The translations under genes were made by a program, and so were the position numbers. From CAXBCP01 sp963974055 (GTDB lineage Bacteria > Pseudomonadota > Alphaproteobacteria > MPNO01 > UBA830): DNA of 64,000 bases. The notes beneath the pieces are model-generated. The model was not told where the DNA came from and did no database searches. It saw only the letters and a list, made by a program, of their open reading frames with translations. Shown here piece by piece: positions 49,979-57,404 of the stretch; the stretch's first letter is position 1, and every line of letters begins with the position of its first letter. Location of the stretch: contig CAXBCP010000024.1 of the NCBI GenBank assembly GCA_963974055.1, positions 9,733 through 73,732 of the forward strand, given 5' to 3'.

Positions 49979-50020
49979 GATTCAGGCCGGATTCAGGTCG
50001 GATTCGGGCGGGATTCGCCC
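49979..50020. repeat. Four 11-bp tandem repeats (GATTCrGGyCG)
   Basis: Units start at 49979, 49990, 50001 and 50012: GATTCAGGCCG, GATTCAGGTCG, GATTCGGGCGG and the partial GATTCGCCC. They end 37 bp before the -35 element of the rpmH promoter. Confidence 0.8.
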
Positions 50021-50057
50021 TTAATCGGCGCAATATCGCGGAGGTGTCGCTGTTTCG

Positions 50058-50086
50058 TTGACTTGGCCGCGCCGAAACCTTATACA
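50058..50086 (+). promoter_or_regulatory. Sigma-70 promoter of the rpmH operon
   Basis: TTGACT (50058-50063) and TATACA (50081-50086) with the ideal 17-bp spacer, 41 bp upstream of the rpmH TTG start. It is the best promoter match in the window and suits a strongly expressed ribosomal-protein gene. Confidence 0.85.
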
Positions 50087-50126
50087 CCGGGCCTGTTTTT
50101 CGACCAGATCGTAGCCGGAGTCAGCC

Positions 50127-50261
50127 TTGAAACGTACATTCCAACCTAGCGTCCTCGTACGCAAACATCGGCACGGTTTCCGCGCGCGCAAACAAACCGT
50201 AGGCGGTCGCCGGGTGTTGTCCCGTCGTCGTGCAAAGGGTCGCAAGCGTCTTTCCGCATAA
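50127..50261 (+). CDS. rpmH: 50S ribosomal protein L34
   Basis: 44 residues, standard length, from a TTG start with GGAG 6 bp upstream. It shows the family pattern KRTFQPSVLVRKHRHGFRAR, then GGRRVLSRRRAKGRKRLSA. It binds 23S rRNA in the large subunit. The middle RKQTVGGRR is the variant found in alphaproteobacteria. It is the first gene of rpmH-rnpA-yidD-yidC-engB-argB, and rnpA starts 4 bp after its stop. Confidence 0.97.
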   Translation: MKRTFQPSVLVRKHRHGFRARKQTVGGRRVLSRRRAKGRKRLSA

Positions 50262-50265
50262 CCGG

Positions 50266-50652
50266 ATGGGCGCCGTTCTTCAGCGCCTGAAAACCCGCCG
50301 CCAGTTTTTAAGAGTGGCAGCGGGCAAACGGAAATGGGCCGCGCCGGGCATTGTGCTTCAGGTTGCGCCCCAGCCGTCCGACGACCGGGCGGCGCCGGAT
50401 GGACCTCGCTACGGCCTTACGGTAAGCAAGCGCGTCGGTAACGCCGTGGTTCGCAATAGAGCACGCCGCCGTCTTCGGGCAGCGGCGGAAGAAGTGTTGC
50501 CGCGCTGTGCCGTTGCGACACACGACTATGTGCTGATCGGCCGCCAGGGAACCCCTGCGCGCGACTTCAGCGCCCTGAAAAACGATCTGGAAACAGGTCT
50601 GCGCAAACTCGGAGCTTTCCGACAGACCGCTGAGGAAAACCAAACGGCATGA
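50266..50652 (+). CDS. rnpA: Ribonuclease P protein component
   Basis: 128 residues from ATG at 50266. It partners the RNase P RNA to process tRNA 5' ends. The hallmark basic helix GNAVVRNRARRRLRAAAEE and the preceding YGLTVSKRVG are intact, and RLKTRRQFLRVAAGKRKW at the N-terminus matches the leading helix. Its stop overlaps yidD's start by 4 bp (ATGA). The RNA subunit gene rnpB is not in this window. Confidence 0.96.
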   Translation: MGAVLQRLKTRRQFLRVAAGKRKWAAPGIVLQVAPQPSDDRAAPDGPRYGLTVSKRVGNAVVRNRARRRLRAAAEEVLPRCAVATHDYVLIGRQGTPARDFSALKNDLETGLRKLGAFRQTAEENQTA

Positions 50653-50894
50653 TCGTTCTGACCAGAATTCTGAGCCTGCTGTTGATCGGTCTGGCCCGTG
50701 GCTATCAGTTGCTGATATCGCCGGTTCTGCCGCAGACATGCCGCTTTCACCCGACCTGTTCAGGTTACGCAATAGATGCAATCCGGTTGCACGGCCCCGG
50801 CCGCGGCGGCCTGCTCGCGCTCCGGCGTATCGCCCGCTGCCACCCGTGGGGCGGCCAGGGATACGACCCGGTACCAGATGGAGACGGACGCTAA
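50649..50894 (+). CDS. yidD: Membrane protein insertion efficiency factor
   Basis: 81 residues with the family core YQLLISPVLPQTCRFHPTCSGYAIDAI and RRIARCHPWGGQGYDPVP. The conserved cysteines are in place. It is an amphipathic, membrane-associated protein thought to assist YidC-dependent insertion. It overlaps rnpA by 4 bp and lies 3 bp before yidC. Confidence 0.96.
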   Translation: MIVLTRILSLLLIGLARGYQLLISPVLPQTCRFHPTCSGYAIDAIRLHGPGRGGLLALRRIARCHPWGGQGYDPVPDGDGR

Positions 50895-50897
50895 ATC

Positions 50898-52871
50898 ATG
50901 GATCAACGCAACCTGATACTCGCCATTGTCCTGTCGGTGTCCATCCTGCTCGGCTTCCAGCTGTTCATCGAAGGTCCGCGGATCGAAAAAGAACGCGCCC
51001 TGCAGGAAGCGCAGAAAGCCAGGGAATCCGCACAGACGGTCAAGCCGGGCACCGGCGGTCAGATGCTCGCCCCCGTGCCGGGCCAGGCCCCGGCGCAGAT
51101 TCCCGGCGCCACCGCAATTCCGACCCCGGGCGCCGTGCCGCCGGGCGCAGGCGCCCCGGTTGCCGGACAACCCACGGTCCCGGCAAGCATCTCCCGCTCG
51201 GCCGTCCTTGCGAGCACGCCGCGCGTCGCGATCAACACCAAGCGGGTGATCGGATCGATCCGGCTGAAAGGCGCGCTGATCGACGACCTCACGCTGCTCG
51301 ACTATCGCCAGACACTGAAAAAAGACAGCGAAAACATCGTGATGCTGTCGCCGCAGGGGACCGAAAACCCCTATTACGCGCAGTTCGGCTGGACCACCAC
51401 GTCGGCGGGCATCACCATGCCGGGCCCCGATACGGTCTGGACCGCCGACAAGCCCACGCTGTCGTTCGGCGACCCCGTAACGCTGCGCTGGACCAACCCC
51501 CAGGGTATCGAATTCGCCCAGACGATCTCCATCGACCGGAACTTCATGTTCACGGTCAATCAGCGGATTACGAATACCGGCGCCCAGACAGCGGTGATGC
51601 ATCCTTACGGCCTGATTTCGCTTTCCGGCATGCCGGAAACGTCCGGGTTCTGGATTCTGCACGAGGGCATGATCGGGGTGTTCGACGAAACCCTGACCGA
51701 GGTCGATTACAGCGACCTGCCGGATGAAGCCAATGGCGTCAAATCGCTGGAGGGCGCCGGAAAGTGGCTCGGCATTACGGCCAAGTATTTCGCGACGGCG
51801 CTTGTTCCCGACCAGAAAACACTGAACAAGGGCCGCTTCGTGCATACGGCACCCGGCGGCAAGGACAAGTTCCAGGCCGATTACCTCGCCGCCGCCAGTA
51901 CCCTGGCGCCGGGCCAGACGGTCGAATTCGCAACCCGGCTGTTCGCCGGCGCAAAGGAAGTGAAGCTTCTCGATTCCTACGAGGAAAAGCTCGGCATCCC
52001 GCGTTTCGACCGGTTGGTCGATTTCGGCTGGTTCTATTTCCTGACCAAGCCGATCTTCTACGCCATCGACTATTTCTACCTGCTTCTCGGAAATTTCGGC
52101 CTGGCGATCCTGCTGCTGACGGTGCTGATCAAGCTCGCCTTCTTCCCGCTGGCCAACAAGTCCTACAAGTCGATGAGCCGGCTGAAAAAGCTGCAGCCGA
52201 AGATGGTCGAAATCCGCGAGCGTTATAAGGACGACCGCCAGCGCCAGAACACGGCGATGATGGAACTGTACAAGAAGGAAGGCGCCAACCCGATGTCGGG
52301 TTGCTTCCCCATCCTGATCCAGATCCCGGTGTTCTTCGCCCTGTACAAGGTGCTGTTCGTCACCATCGAAATGCGCCATGCGCCGTTCTTCGGCTGGATT
52401 CAGGATCTGTCGGCCCCCGACCCGCTCGGCCTGCTGATGGCGTTCGGGCTCGTCCAGTGGGACGTGCCGCAAAGCCTGCAGATCGTCAATATCGGCATCT
52501 GGCCCATCATCATGGGCATCACGATGTACCTCCAGCAAAAGCTGAATCCGCAGCCCGCGGACCCGATGCAGCAGAAGATTTTCATGCTGCTGCCGATCGT
52601 GTTCACGTTCCTGCTGGGCAGCTTCCCGGCCGGGCTGGTGATTTACTGGGCCTGGAACAACACGCTGTCGATCGCCCAGCAATGGGTCATCATGCGCCGG
52701 ATGGGGGTCTCCGCTTCGGGGGCGAGCATCAACGAAGAACCGCCAAAGGCGCCGCCGCGCGGCAACCGCAAGGCGAAGGAAGCCGCCGAAGAAGACGACA
52801 AGCCCGCCACGCCCAAAGGCCCCGTAAAGGGCAAGGGCAAAACGACCCGCCGTCAGCGCAAGAAGCGTTGA
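50898..52871 (+). CDS. yidC: Membrane protein insertase
   Basis: 657 residues, gram-negative form. It has a first helix (about 5-22), a large periplasmic domain (about 70-400) and five C-terminal helices (from about 405). KLGIPRFDRLVDFGWFYFLTKP precedes the conserved core; SGCFPILIQIPVFFALYKVLF and the C-terminal MLLPIVFTFLLGSFPAGLVIYW are typical. A Pro/Ala-rich linker follows helix one, and a Lys/Arg-rich tail (KGKGKTTRRQRKKR) suits ribosome contact. It inserts and folds inner-membrane proteins, with or without SecYEG. Confidence 0.97.
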   Translation: MDQRNLILAIVLSVSILLGFQLFIEGPRIEKERALQEAQKARESAQTVKPGTGGQMLAPVPGQAPAQIPGATAIPTPGAVPPGAGAPVAGQPTVPASISRSAVLASTPRVAINTKRVIGSIRLKGALIDDLTLLDYRQTLKKDSENIVMLSPQGTENPYYAQFGWTTTSAGITMPGPDTVWTADKPTLSFGDPVTLRWTNPQGIEFAQTISIDRNFMFTVNQRITNTGAQTAVMHPYGLISLSGMPETSGFWILHEGMIGVFDETLTEVDYSDLPDEANGVKSLEGAGKWLGITAKYFATALVPDQKTLNKGRFVHTAPGGKDKFQADYLAAASTLAPGQTVEFATRLFAGAKEVKLLDSYEEKLGIPRFDRLVDFGWFYFLTKPIFYAIDYFYLLLGNFGLAILLLTVLIKLAFFPLANKSYKSMSRLKKLQPKMVEIRERYKDDRQRQNTAMMELYKKEGANPMSGCFPILIQIPVFFALYKVLFVTIEMRHAPFFGWIQDLSAPDPLGLLMAFGLVQWDVPQSLQIVNIGIWPIIMGITMYLQQKLNPQPADPMQQKIFMLLPIVFTFLLGSFPAGLVIYWAWNNTLSIAQQWVIMRRMGVSASGASINEEPPKAPPRGNRKAKEAAEEDDKPATPKGPVKGKGKTTRRQRKKR

Positions 52872-52890
52872 TAACAGGGAGCACCCGGTC

Positions 52891-53565
52891 ATGACCGATG
52901 CGCCGGAAAACAGCCGGGACGATGCCGGGCAGGAATACGATGCCGCCGCGCTCGAGCGCGGCCGCTGGCTGTTCGCCCAGGAATGCGTCTTCGTTTCCGG
53001 CGCCGCCGATTATGACGGCGTGCCCGATACGACCATGCCCGAGATCGCCTTTGTCGGCCGGTCCAACGTCGGAAAATCCAGTCTTATCAATGCGTTGACG
53101 GGGCGAAAAACACTGGCCCGGACGTCGAACACGCCGGGACGCACCCAGCAGATCAACTTTTTCTCGCTGCTGGATGCGCTGATGCTGGCCGACCTGCCGG
53201 GCTACGGATATGCCAAGGCGTCGAAAATGGATATCGAACGCTGGACCGTCATGATCTTCGACTATCTCCGCGGGCGGCCGTCGCTGCGCCGGGTGTGCCT
53301 GCTGATCGATGCCCGGCACGGCCTGAAGGACAGCGATATCGGCGTCATGAAAGACCTCGACACATCCGCGGTGTCCTACCAGATCGTCCTGACCAAGTGC
53401 GACAAGGTGAAAGCCGCCGCCATGGAACGGCTCCTGGCCGACACGCAGGCCCGGATCGCCAAGCATGTCGCCGCCCACCCGGTCGTCGTGCAGACCAGTT
53501 CTGCAAAGGGCACCGGTATCGAGTGCCTGCGCGCGGAACTGGCAATGATCGCCGATATCCGCTAA
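52891..53565 (+). CDS. engB: Ribosome biogenesis GTP-binding protein YihA/YsxC
   Basis: 224 residues. GTPase motifs are complete: G1 GRSNVGKSSLIN, G2 in SNTPGRTQQINFF, G3 DLPGYGYAK, G4 LTKCDK and G5 TSSAKG. It acts late in 50S subunit assembly. ATG at 52891 follows the yidC stop by 19 bp. An N-terminal extension of about 45 residues precedes the GTPase domain. Confidence 0.96.
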   Translation: MTDAPENSRDDAGQEYDAAALERGRWLFAQECVFVSGAADYDGVPDTTMPEIAFVGRSNVGKSSLINALTGRKTLARTSNTPGRTQQINFFSLLDALMLADLPGYGYAKASKMDIERWTVMIFDYLRGRPSLRRVCLLIDARHGLKDSDIGVMKDLDTSAVSYQIVLTKCDKVKAAAMERLLADTQARIAKHVAAHPVVVQTSSAKGTGIECLRAELAMIADIR

Positions 53566-53619
53566 ACGCGGTGCGCTAGGCGCAATTCGCGCTCCCTATT
53601 TCGTTGCCGAGAGCAGAAG

Positions 53620-54549
53620 ATGGCAGAGACCAAGAAGAACGAGCCGAAAAACCTGTCGGAGATCAAATCCCTGATCCGGACCGCGGAAACGCTGACCGAA
53701 GCCCTGCCCTACCTGCAGAAATTCGGCGGCAAAACCTTCGTCATCAAGTATGGCGGGCACGCCATGGGCGACGCCCGCCTTGCCGAACAGTTCGCGAGCG
53801 ATATCGTCCTGCTCAAGCAGGTCGGGATCAATCCGGTGATCGTCCATGGCGGCGGCCCGCAGATCGGCGAGATGCTTCGCCGCCTCAAGATCGAAAGCGA
53901 ATTCATCGACGGGCTGCGGGTGACCGACAAGCGCACCGTTGAAATCGTCGAAATGGTGCTCGCCGGCTCGATCAACAAGGAAGTTGTCACGGCGATCAAC
54001 GATGCCGGCGGCACCGCGGTCGGCATTTCCGGCAAGGACGGAAACCTGATCCGGGCACAGAAGCTCCAGCACCGGCGCAAGACGGATTCGAATATCGAAA
54101 AAGTCGTCGATCTCGGCTTTGTCGGCGAACCGGTCGCGATCAACACCATGGTGCTCGACACCCTGGCCGGATCGCACATGATCCCGGTCATCGCGCCGCT
54201 TGGCATCGGCGAAGGCGGCACGACCTACAATATCAACGCCGACACCGCTGCCGGCGCCATTGCCGGCGCCATCGGCGCGACCCGCCTGCTGATGCTGACC
54301 GACGTCACCGGCGTGCTCGATAAAAAAGGCAGCCTGATCACCGACGTCACGGCCCGTCAGGCAAAGACGCTGATCAAGAACGGGACAATCTCCGGCGGCA
54401 TGATTCCCAAGGTCGAAACCTGCCTCGATGCGGTCAAAGAGGGTGTCGAGGCGGCCGTTATCATGGACGGCCGCGTGCCCCACGCGCTGCTGCTCGAAAT
54501 ATTTACCGAACACGGGGCCGGCACGATGATCCGGTCGGCAAAAAGCTAG
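53620..54549 (+). CDS. argB: Acetylglutamate kinase
   Basis: 309 residues, amino-acid kinase fold. It phosphorylates N-acetylglutamate in arginine synthesis. Motifs are the ATP-loop VIKYGGHAMGD, the substrate loop VHGGGPQIGEMLRR, NINADTAAGAIAGA and SGGMIPKVETC. An N-terminal helix of about 25 residues (LSEIKSLIRTAETLTEALPYL) is the extension of arginine-sensitive hexameric enzymes, so feedback inhibition is likely. It ends the operon, 54 bp after engB, and is convergent with a DUF2336 gene. Confidence 0.97.
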   Translation: MAETKKNEPKNLSEIKSLIRTAETLTEALPYLQKFGGKTFVIKYGGHAMGDARLAEQFASDIVLLKQVGINPVIVHGGGPQIGEMLRRLKIESEFIDGLRVTDKRTVEIVEMVLAGSINKEVVTAINDAGGTAVGISGKDGNLIRAQKLQHRRKTDSNIEKVVDLGFVGEPVAINTMVLDTLAGSHMIPVIAPLGIGEGGTTYNINADTAAGAIAGAIGATRLLMLTDVTGVLDKKGSLITDVTARQAKTLIKNGTISGGMIPKVETCLDAVKEGVEAAVIMDGRVPHALLLEIFTEHGAGTMIRSAKS

Positions 54550-54555
54550 AACGCT

Positions 54556-55824
54556 CTAGCCGCCGAGGAATTCGACCTGCCAGTTCATGTCGCTTTCCGG
54601 CAGGCTGTAACCGCCGCCGGCGGGCTTGATCGCTTCTGACGGCGCAACTTTCGCCAGGCGAAGCTGGAGCTGAAGCGCCAGGTCGGCGGACAGCCCGGCC
54701 TTCCAGGCCAGCGCGGTAACGCCCTTGGCGCTTGCCAGCGAGAACGCCTTGCGGACGGCCTGCGCGCCGGTCTCCCCGAGCAATGCCACGGCTTCGATCA
54801 CGAACTGCCGGTCCCCGCGCAACATCGCGGCCTTGACCGCGCCTTCGTCGAGTTCGTTCTCCGAGAACAACCTGTGCGCTTTGTCGGTGGCGGATTCCGG
54901 ATCTTCCGCCGCGCCGGGCCCGGGGTCATCCTTGGCGAGGCGGCGGCGAACACCTTCGCCGATTGCTTCCGTCACGGCGGGATCGAGATCGTCCCGCGCC
55001 ATCAGTTTTTCAAGAAGCGCATCGGTGACGAAACGCGACAGCGAGGTGACGGCATGCGCCGACAACGACGGCCGGGCGACCAGCGGGCTGTGCCAGTCGT
55101 CGATATCGGCGGCGCCGTCGACCAGCCGGTCAAGCGTTTCTTCCCGGATCTGAGCGCTTTCATTCGACAAAAGCGTCGTGATCGCGTCGCGGTCGTCGGT
55201 GGCGGCAATCGCATCGGCAACCCCCGCGCCGAGCGCCGGACGGCCGGAAATGGCCTGCAACGCCGCCTGGACCGGGCCGCTTTCGATGAATTCCGCAAGA
55301 AACGAATCCGACAACAGGGGCGAATTTGCGAGAACCGGCACGGAAACCGCCTCGTCGTGATCGCGGGCCAGCTGCTCGACAACCGATGCAGACACGCCGT
55401 CGGCGTTCCGAAGCTCGCTCGCCAGAATCCGGCGGACTTTGACGGCTTCGTCGCGGGCCAGCGTTTCGAGAATGCCGGTAACGATATCCCCCGCCCGCCC
55501 GCGGTCGGATTCCGACAGTCCGGGCGCCAGCCGGGCGATCTTTTCGGCGATCCGGCAACGGACGTTTTCGTCCGCATCCCGGGCAAGGATTTCATCGGCC
55601 TGAACAGGCGTCGACGGGTTGGTCGCAATTTCACAGCGGACGCCCGCATCGGCGTCTCCGGCGAGGAAATAAAGAATTTCGGGCTGAACGTTGGCGCGCC
55701 GGGCAAGCTTCCGGCGAACCCCGGCACTGGCGTCGGACGCCCGCAATTTCGCGTCGACGTAATCCATCGGGGCGCCGCCGTCCCTGCGCCCCAGCGACAG
55801 CAGCCCGGAAAGCAGGCTGCTCAT
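54556..55824 (-). CDS. DUF2336-family protein with HEAT-like repeats, in the c-di-GMP operon
   Basis: 422 residues, no signal peptide. The N-terminal half shows degenerate HEAT-like repeats, each with a D-x-x-V-R-x-x-(I/L)-A pattern (VRCEIATNPSTPV, VRCRIAEKIARL, VRRILASELRN, about residues 60-165). The C-terminal half resembles the DUF2336 core seen at 13916 and 15174, but is distant; AWKAGLSADLALQLQLRLAKV is near the end. ATG at 55824 overlaps the diguanylate cyclase stop by 4 bp (ATGA), so the two are co-translated. It could be an adaptor for c-di-GMP output, which is inference only. Confidence 0.82.
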   Translation of the reverse strand: MSSLLSGLLSLGRRDGGAPMDYVDAKLRASDASAGVRRKLARRANVQPEILYFLAGDADAGVRCEIATNPSTPVQADEILARDADENVRCRIAEKIARLAPGLSESDRGRAGDIVTGILETLARDEAVKVRRILASELRNADGVSASVVEQLARDHDEAVSVPVLANSPLLSDSFLAEFIESGPVQAALQAISGRPALGAGVADAIAATDDRDAITTLLSNESAQIREETLDRLVDGAADIDDWHSPLVARPSLSAHAVTSLSRFVTDALLEKLMARDDLDPAVTEAIGEGVRRRLAKDDPGPGAAEDPESATDKAHRLFSENELDEGAVKAAMLRGDRQFVIEAVALLGETGAQAVRKAFSLASAKGVTALAWKAGLSADLALQLQLRLAKVAPSEAIKPAGGGYSLPESDMNWQVEFLGG

Positions 55825-57401
55825 GCAGACAGCTTCCGATCCGCATCGGGCGTGTCGACCGGCGCCGGCGCCGCGAACGGCGCGGCGATCACAAAACCGG
55901 ATTTTCCGCCATGCTTGATCTCGTACATGGCCGCATCCGCCCGCGCGGTCAGGTCGCCGACCGTCTCGACGCCGCGCTTTGCATCGAACACGGCGACCCC
56001 GACGGATATGCCCAGGGGCTTGTCGGACGCGCCGGAGAAAACCCGGAGCCCGCCGGATTCGGCGATCAGCCCGGCCGCCCGCTTTTGCGCCGCGGATATA
56101 TCGGTGCGATCGAGCCACATCGCAAATTCGTCGCCGCCGAGCCGCGCGACCAGATCGCCCGGACGGGTATGGGTGACCAGCAGGTCCGCAAGCGCGATCA
56201 ATGCCTCGTCGCCGCGCTGGTGGCCGTGCACGTCGTTCACCGCCTTGAAATTGTCGAGATCGACATAGAACAGGCTCCCGTCGGTGCCGCCATCCCCGGC
56301 GCGCGCGATGCGGTCCGACAGCTCCGCCATGAATGCCCGCCGGTTCAGCAGCCCGGTCATTTCGTCTGTCCGCGCCATCGCTTCGAGCTTTCTGTGACTG
56401 TCGAACTGGGCGAGCAGAATGGCAAACTGGGCGGCGAGCTCGTCGCAGAATTTACGCTCTTCGTCCGAAAACGCGTTGTCGTCGAGGCGTCGCGAGATCA
56501 GGAGCGCGCCGATGACATCGCCGCGATAAACCGCCGGGGCGCACAGGTGGAAATGGTCGCTGTCGGCGGCGGTCACCAGAGACCGGCTTTCGGAAACGCG
56601 CCCGAACACCGTCTTCAGGACCGGCGCATCCGCCGCAACGCCGTCTTCGTCGCAGGACAAAACGTGAAAGATACCGTCTTCTCCCGGCCGCCGGATATCG
56701 GCGTATGCCGCACCGAGCGTATTCCGCGTCTCGGTCAGCGCGGAACAGAGCATCGCATCGGGATCGACCTCGCTGCTTGCCGCGCGCACGATGCGGGCCA
56801 TGGATGCCTCGCGCTGCTGCAACGCGGCGAAGGCGGCATTCTGACGGCGTTCTTCGGTGATATCGCGGCACACGCCGCGCGCGCCGCCGCACGCGCCCTG
56901 GTCGTCCCGGACGGGAATCGCCGACGTGCTCAGACAGGCTTCGCCGCCGTCGCGCGTCCGGAACCAGATATCGATGTCGCGCACAGGTTGACGCGTCTGA
57001 AACGGCGTCTCCGATACAGCGCCCACGCCTTCGGCCAGGAACCGCGATGCCGGCGCCCCGATCATCTCGTCGGGCCGGTATCCGAGGGTCAGCCCCGGCG
57101 AGACGAACACGAAAGCACCGGCGGCATCCGTTTCCCAGGCGAAGTCGCCGGACACTTCGACGATTTCCTTGAACCGGCGGCGCGATTCGACGAGCGCATC
57201 GACGAGCGCGTTGTCCGGTTTCGGCGCGCGGTCGGGCGGATTGTCCGGGGACGGTTCTGCGATTTCGACGGCGGCCGGCACGGGCCGGGCGGCGGCACGA
57301 TCCTGCAGCGGTTTCCCGGCCCGAATATCCGCCGGCCTTTCCGCCGGCCTTTCTAACGTCTCAAGCGCCGTTTCACGCGGTTTGAACAGGCCGAACAACA
57401 T
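55821..57401 (-). CDS. Diguanylate cyclase (PAS-GAF-GGDEF)
   Basis: 526 residues. A Pro/Ala-rich N-terminal stretch is followed by a PAS domain (about 70-185; SGDFAWETDAAGAFVFVSPG), a GAF-like domain (about 195-345; RLDDNAFSDEERKFCDELAAQ) and a GGDEF domain (about 355-515). The active site reads RLGGDEFAMW, the metal site YVDLDNFKAVND is intact, and the product-inhibition site RPGD lies five residues before it, so it should make c-di-GMP and be feedback-inhibited. No membrane helix is seen. It starts 3 bp after the EAL gene and is coupled to the DUF2336 gene. Confidence 0.94.
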   Translation of the reverse strand: MLFGLFKPRETALETLERPAERPADIRAGKPLQDRAAARPVPAAVEIAEPSPDNPPDRAPKPDNALVDALVESRRRFKEIVEVSGDFAWETDAAGAFVFVSPGLTLGYRPDEMIGAPASRFLAEGVGAVSETPFQTRQPVRDIDIWFRTRDGGEACLSTSAIPVRDDQGACGGARGVCRDITEERRQNAAFAALQQREASMARIVRAASSEVDPDAMLCSALTETRNTLGAAYADIRRPGEDGIFHVLSCDEDGVAADAPVLKTVFGRVSESRSLVTAADSDHFHLCAPAVYRGDVIGALLISRRLDDNAFSDEERKFCDELAAQFAILLAQFDSHRKLEAMARTDEMTGLLNRRAFMAELSDRIARAGDGGTDGSLFYVDLDNFKAVNDVHGHQRGDEALIALADLLVTHTRPGDLVARLGGDEFAMWLDRTDISAAQKRAAGLIAESGGLRVFSGASDKPLGISVGVAVFDAKRGVETVGDLTARADAAMYEIKHGGKSGFVIAAPFAAPAPVDTPDADRKLSA

Positions 57402-57404
57402 GGC

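Larger units (their letters stand above)
49788..50126. other. 339-bp intergenic region upstream of rpmH
   Basis: Contains the divergent upstream region of the TVP38-family gene and the promoter of the rpmH operon, with four 11-bp tandem repeats in the middle. No protein-like open frame or RNA gene is evident. No DnaA-box cluster (TTATCCACA) is visible. Confidence 0.6.

Noticed and set aside
49788..50126. Possible replication origin before rpmH
   Set aside because: Tandem repeats are present but no DnaA-box cluster or AT-rich unwinding region is seen.
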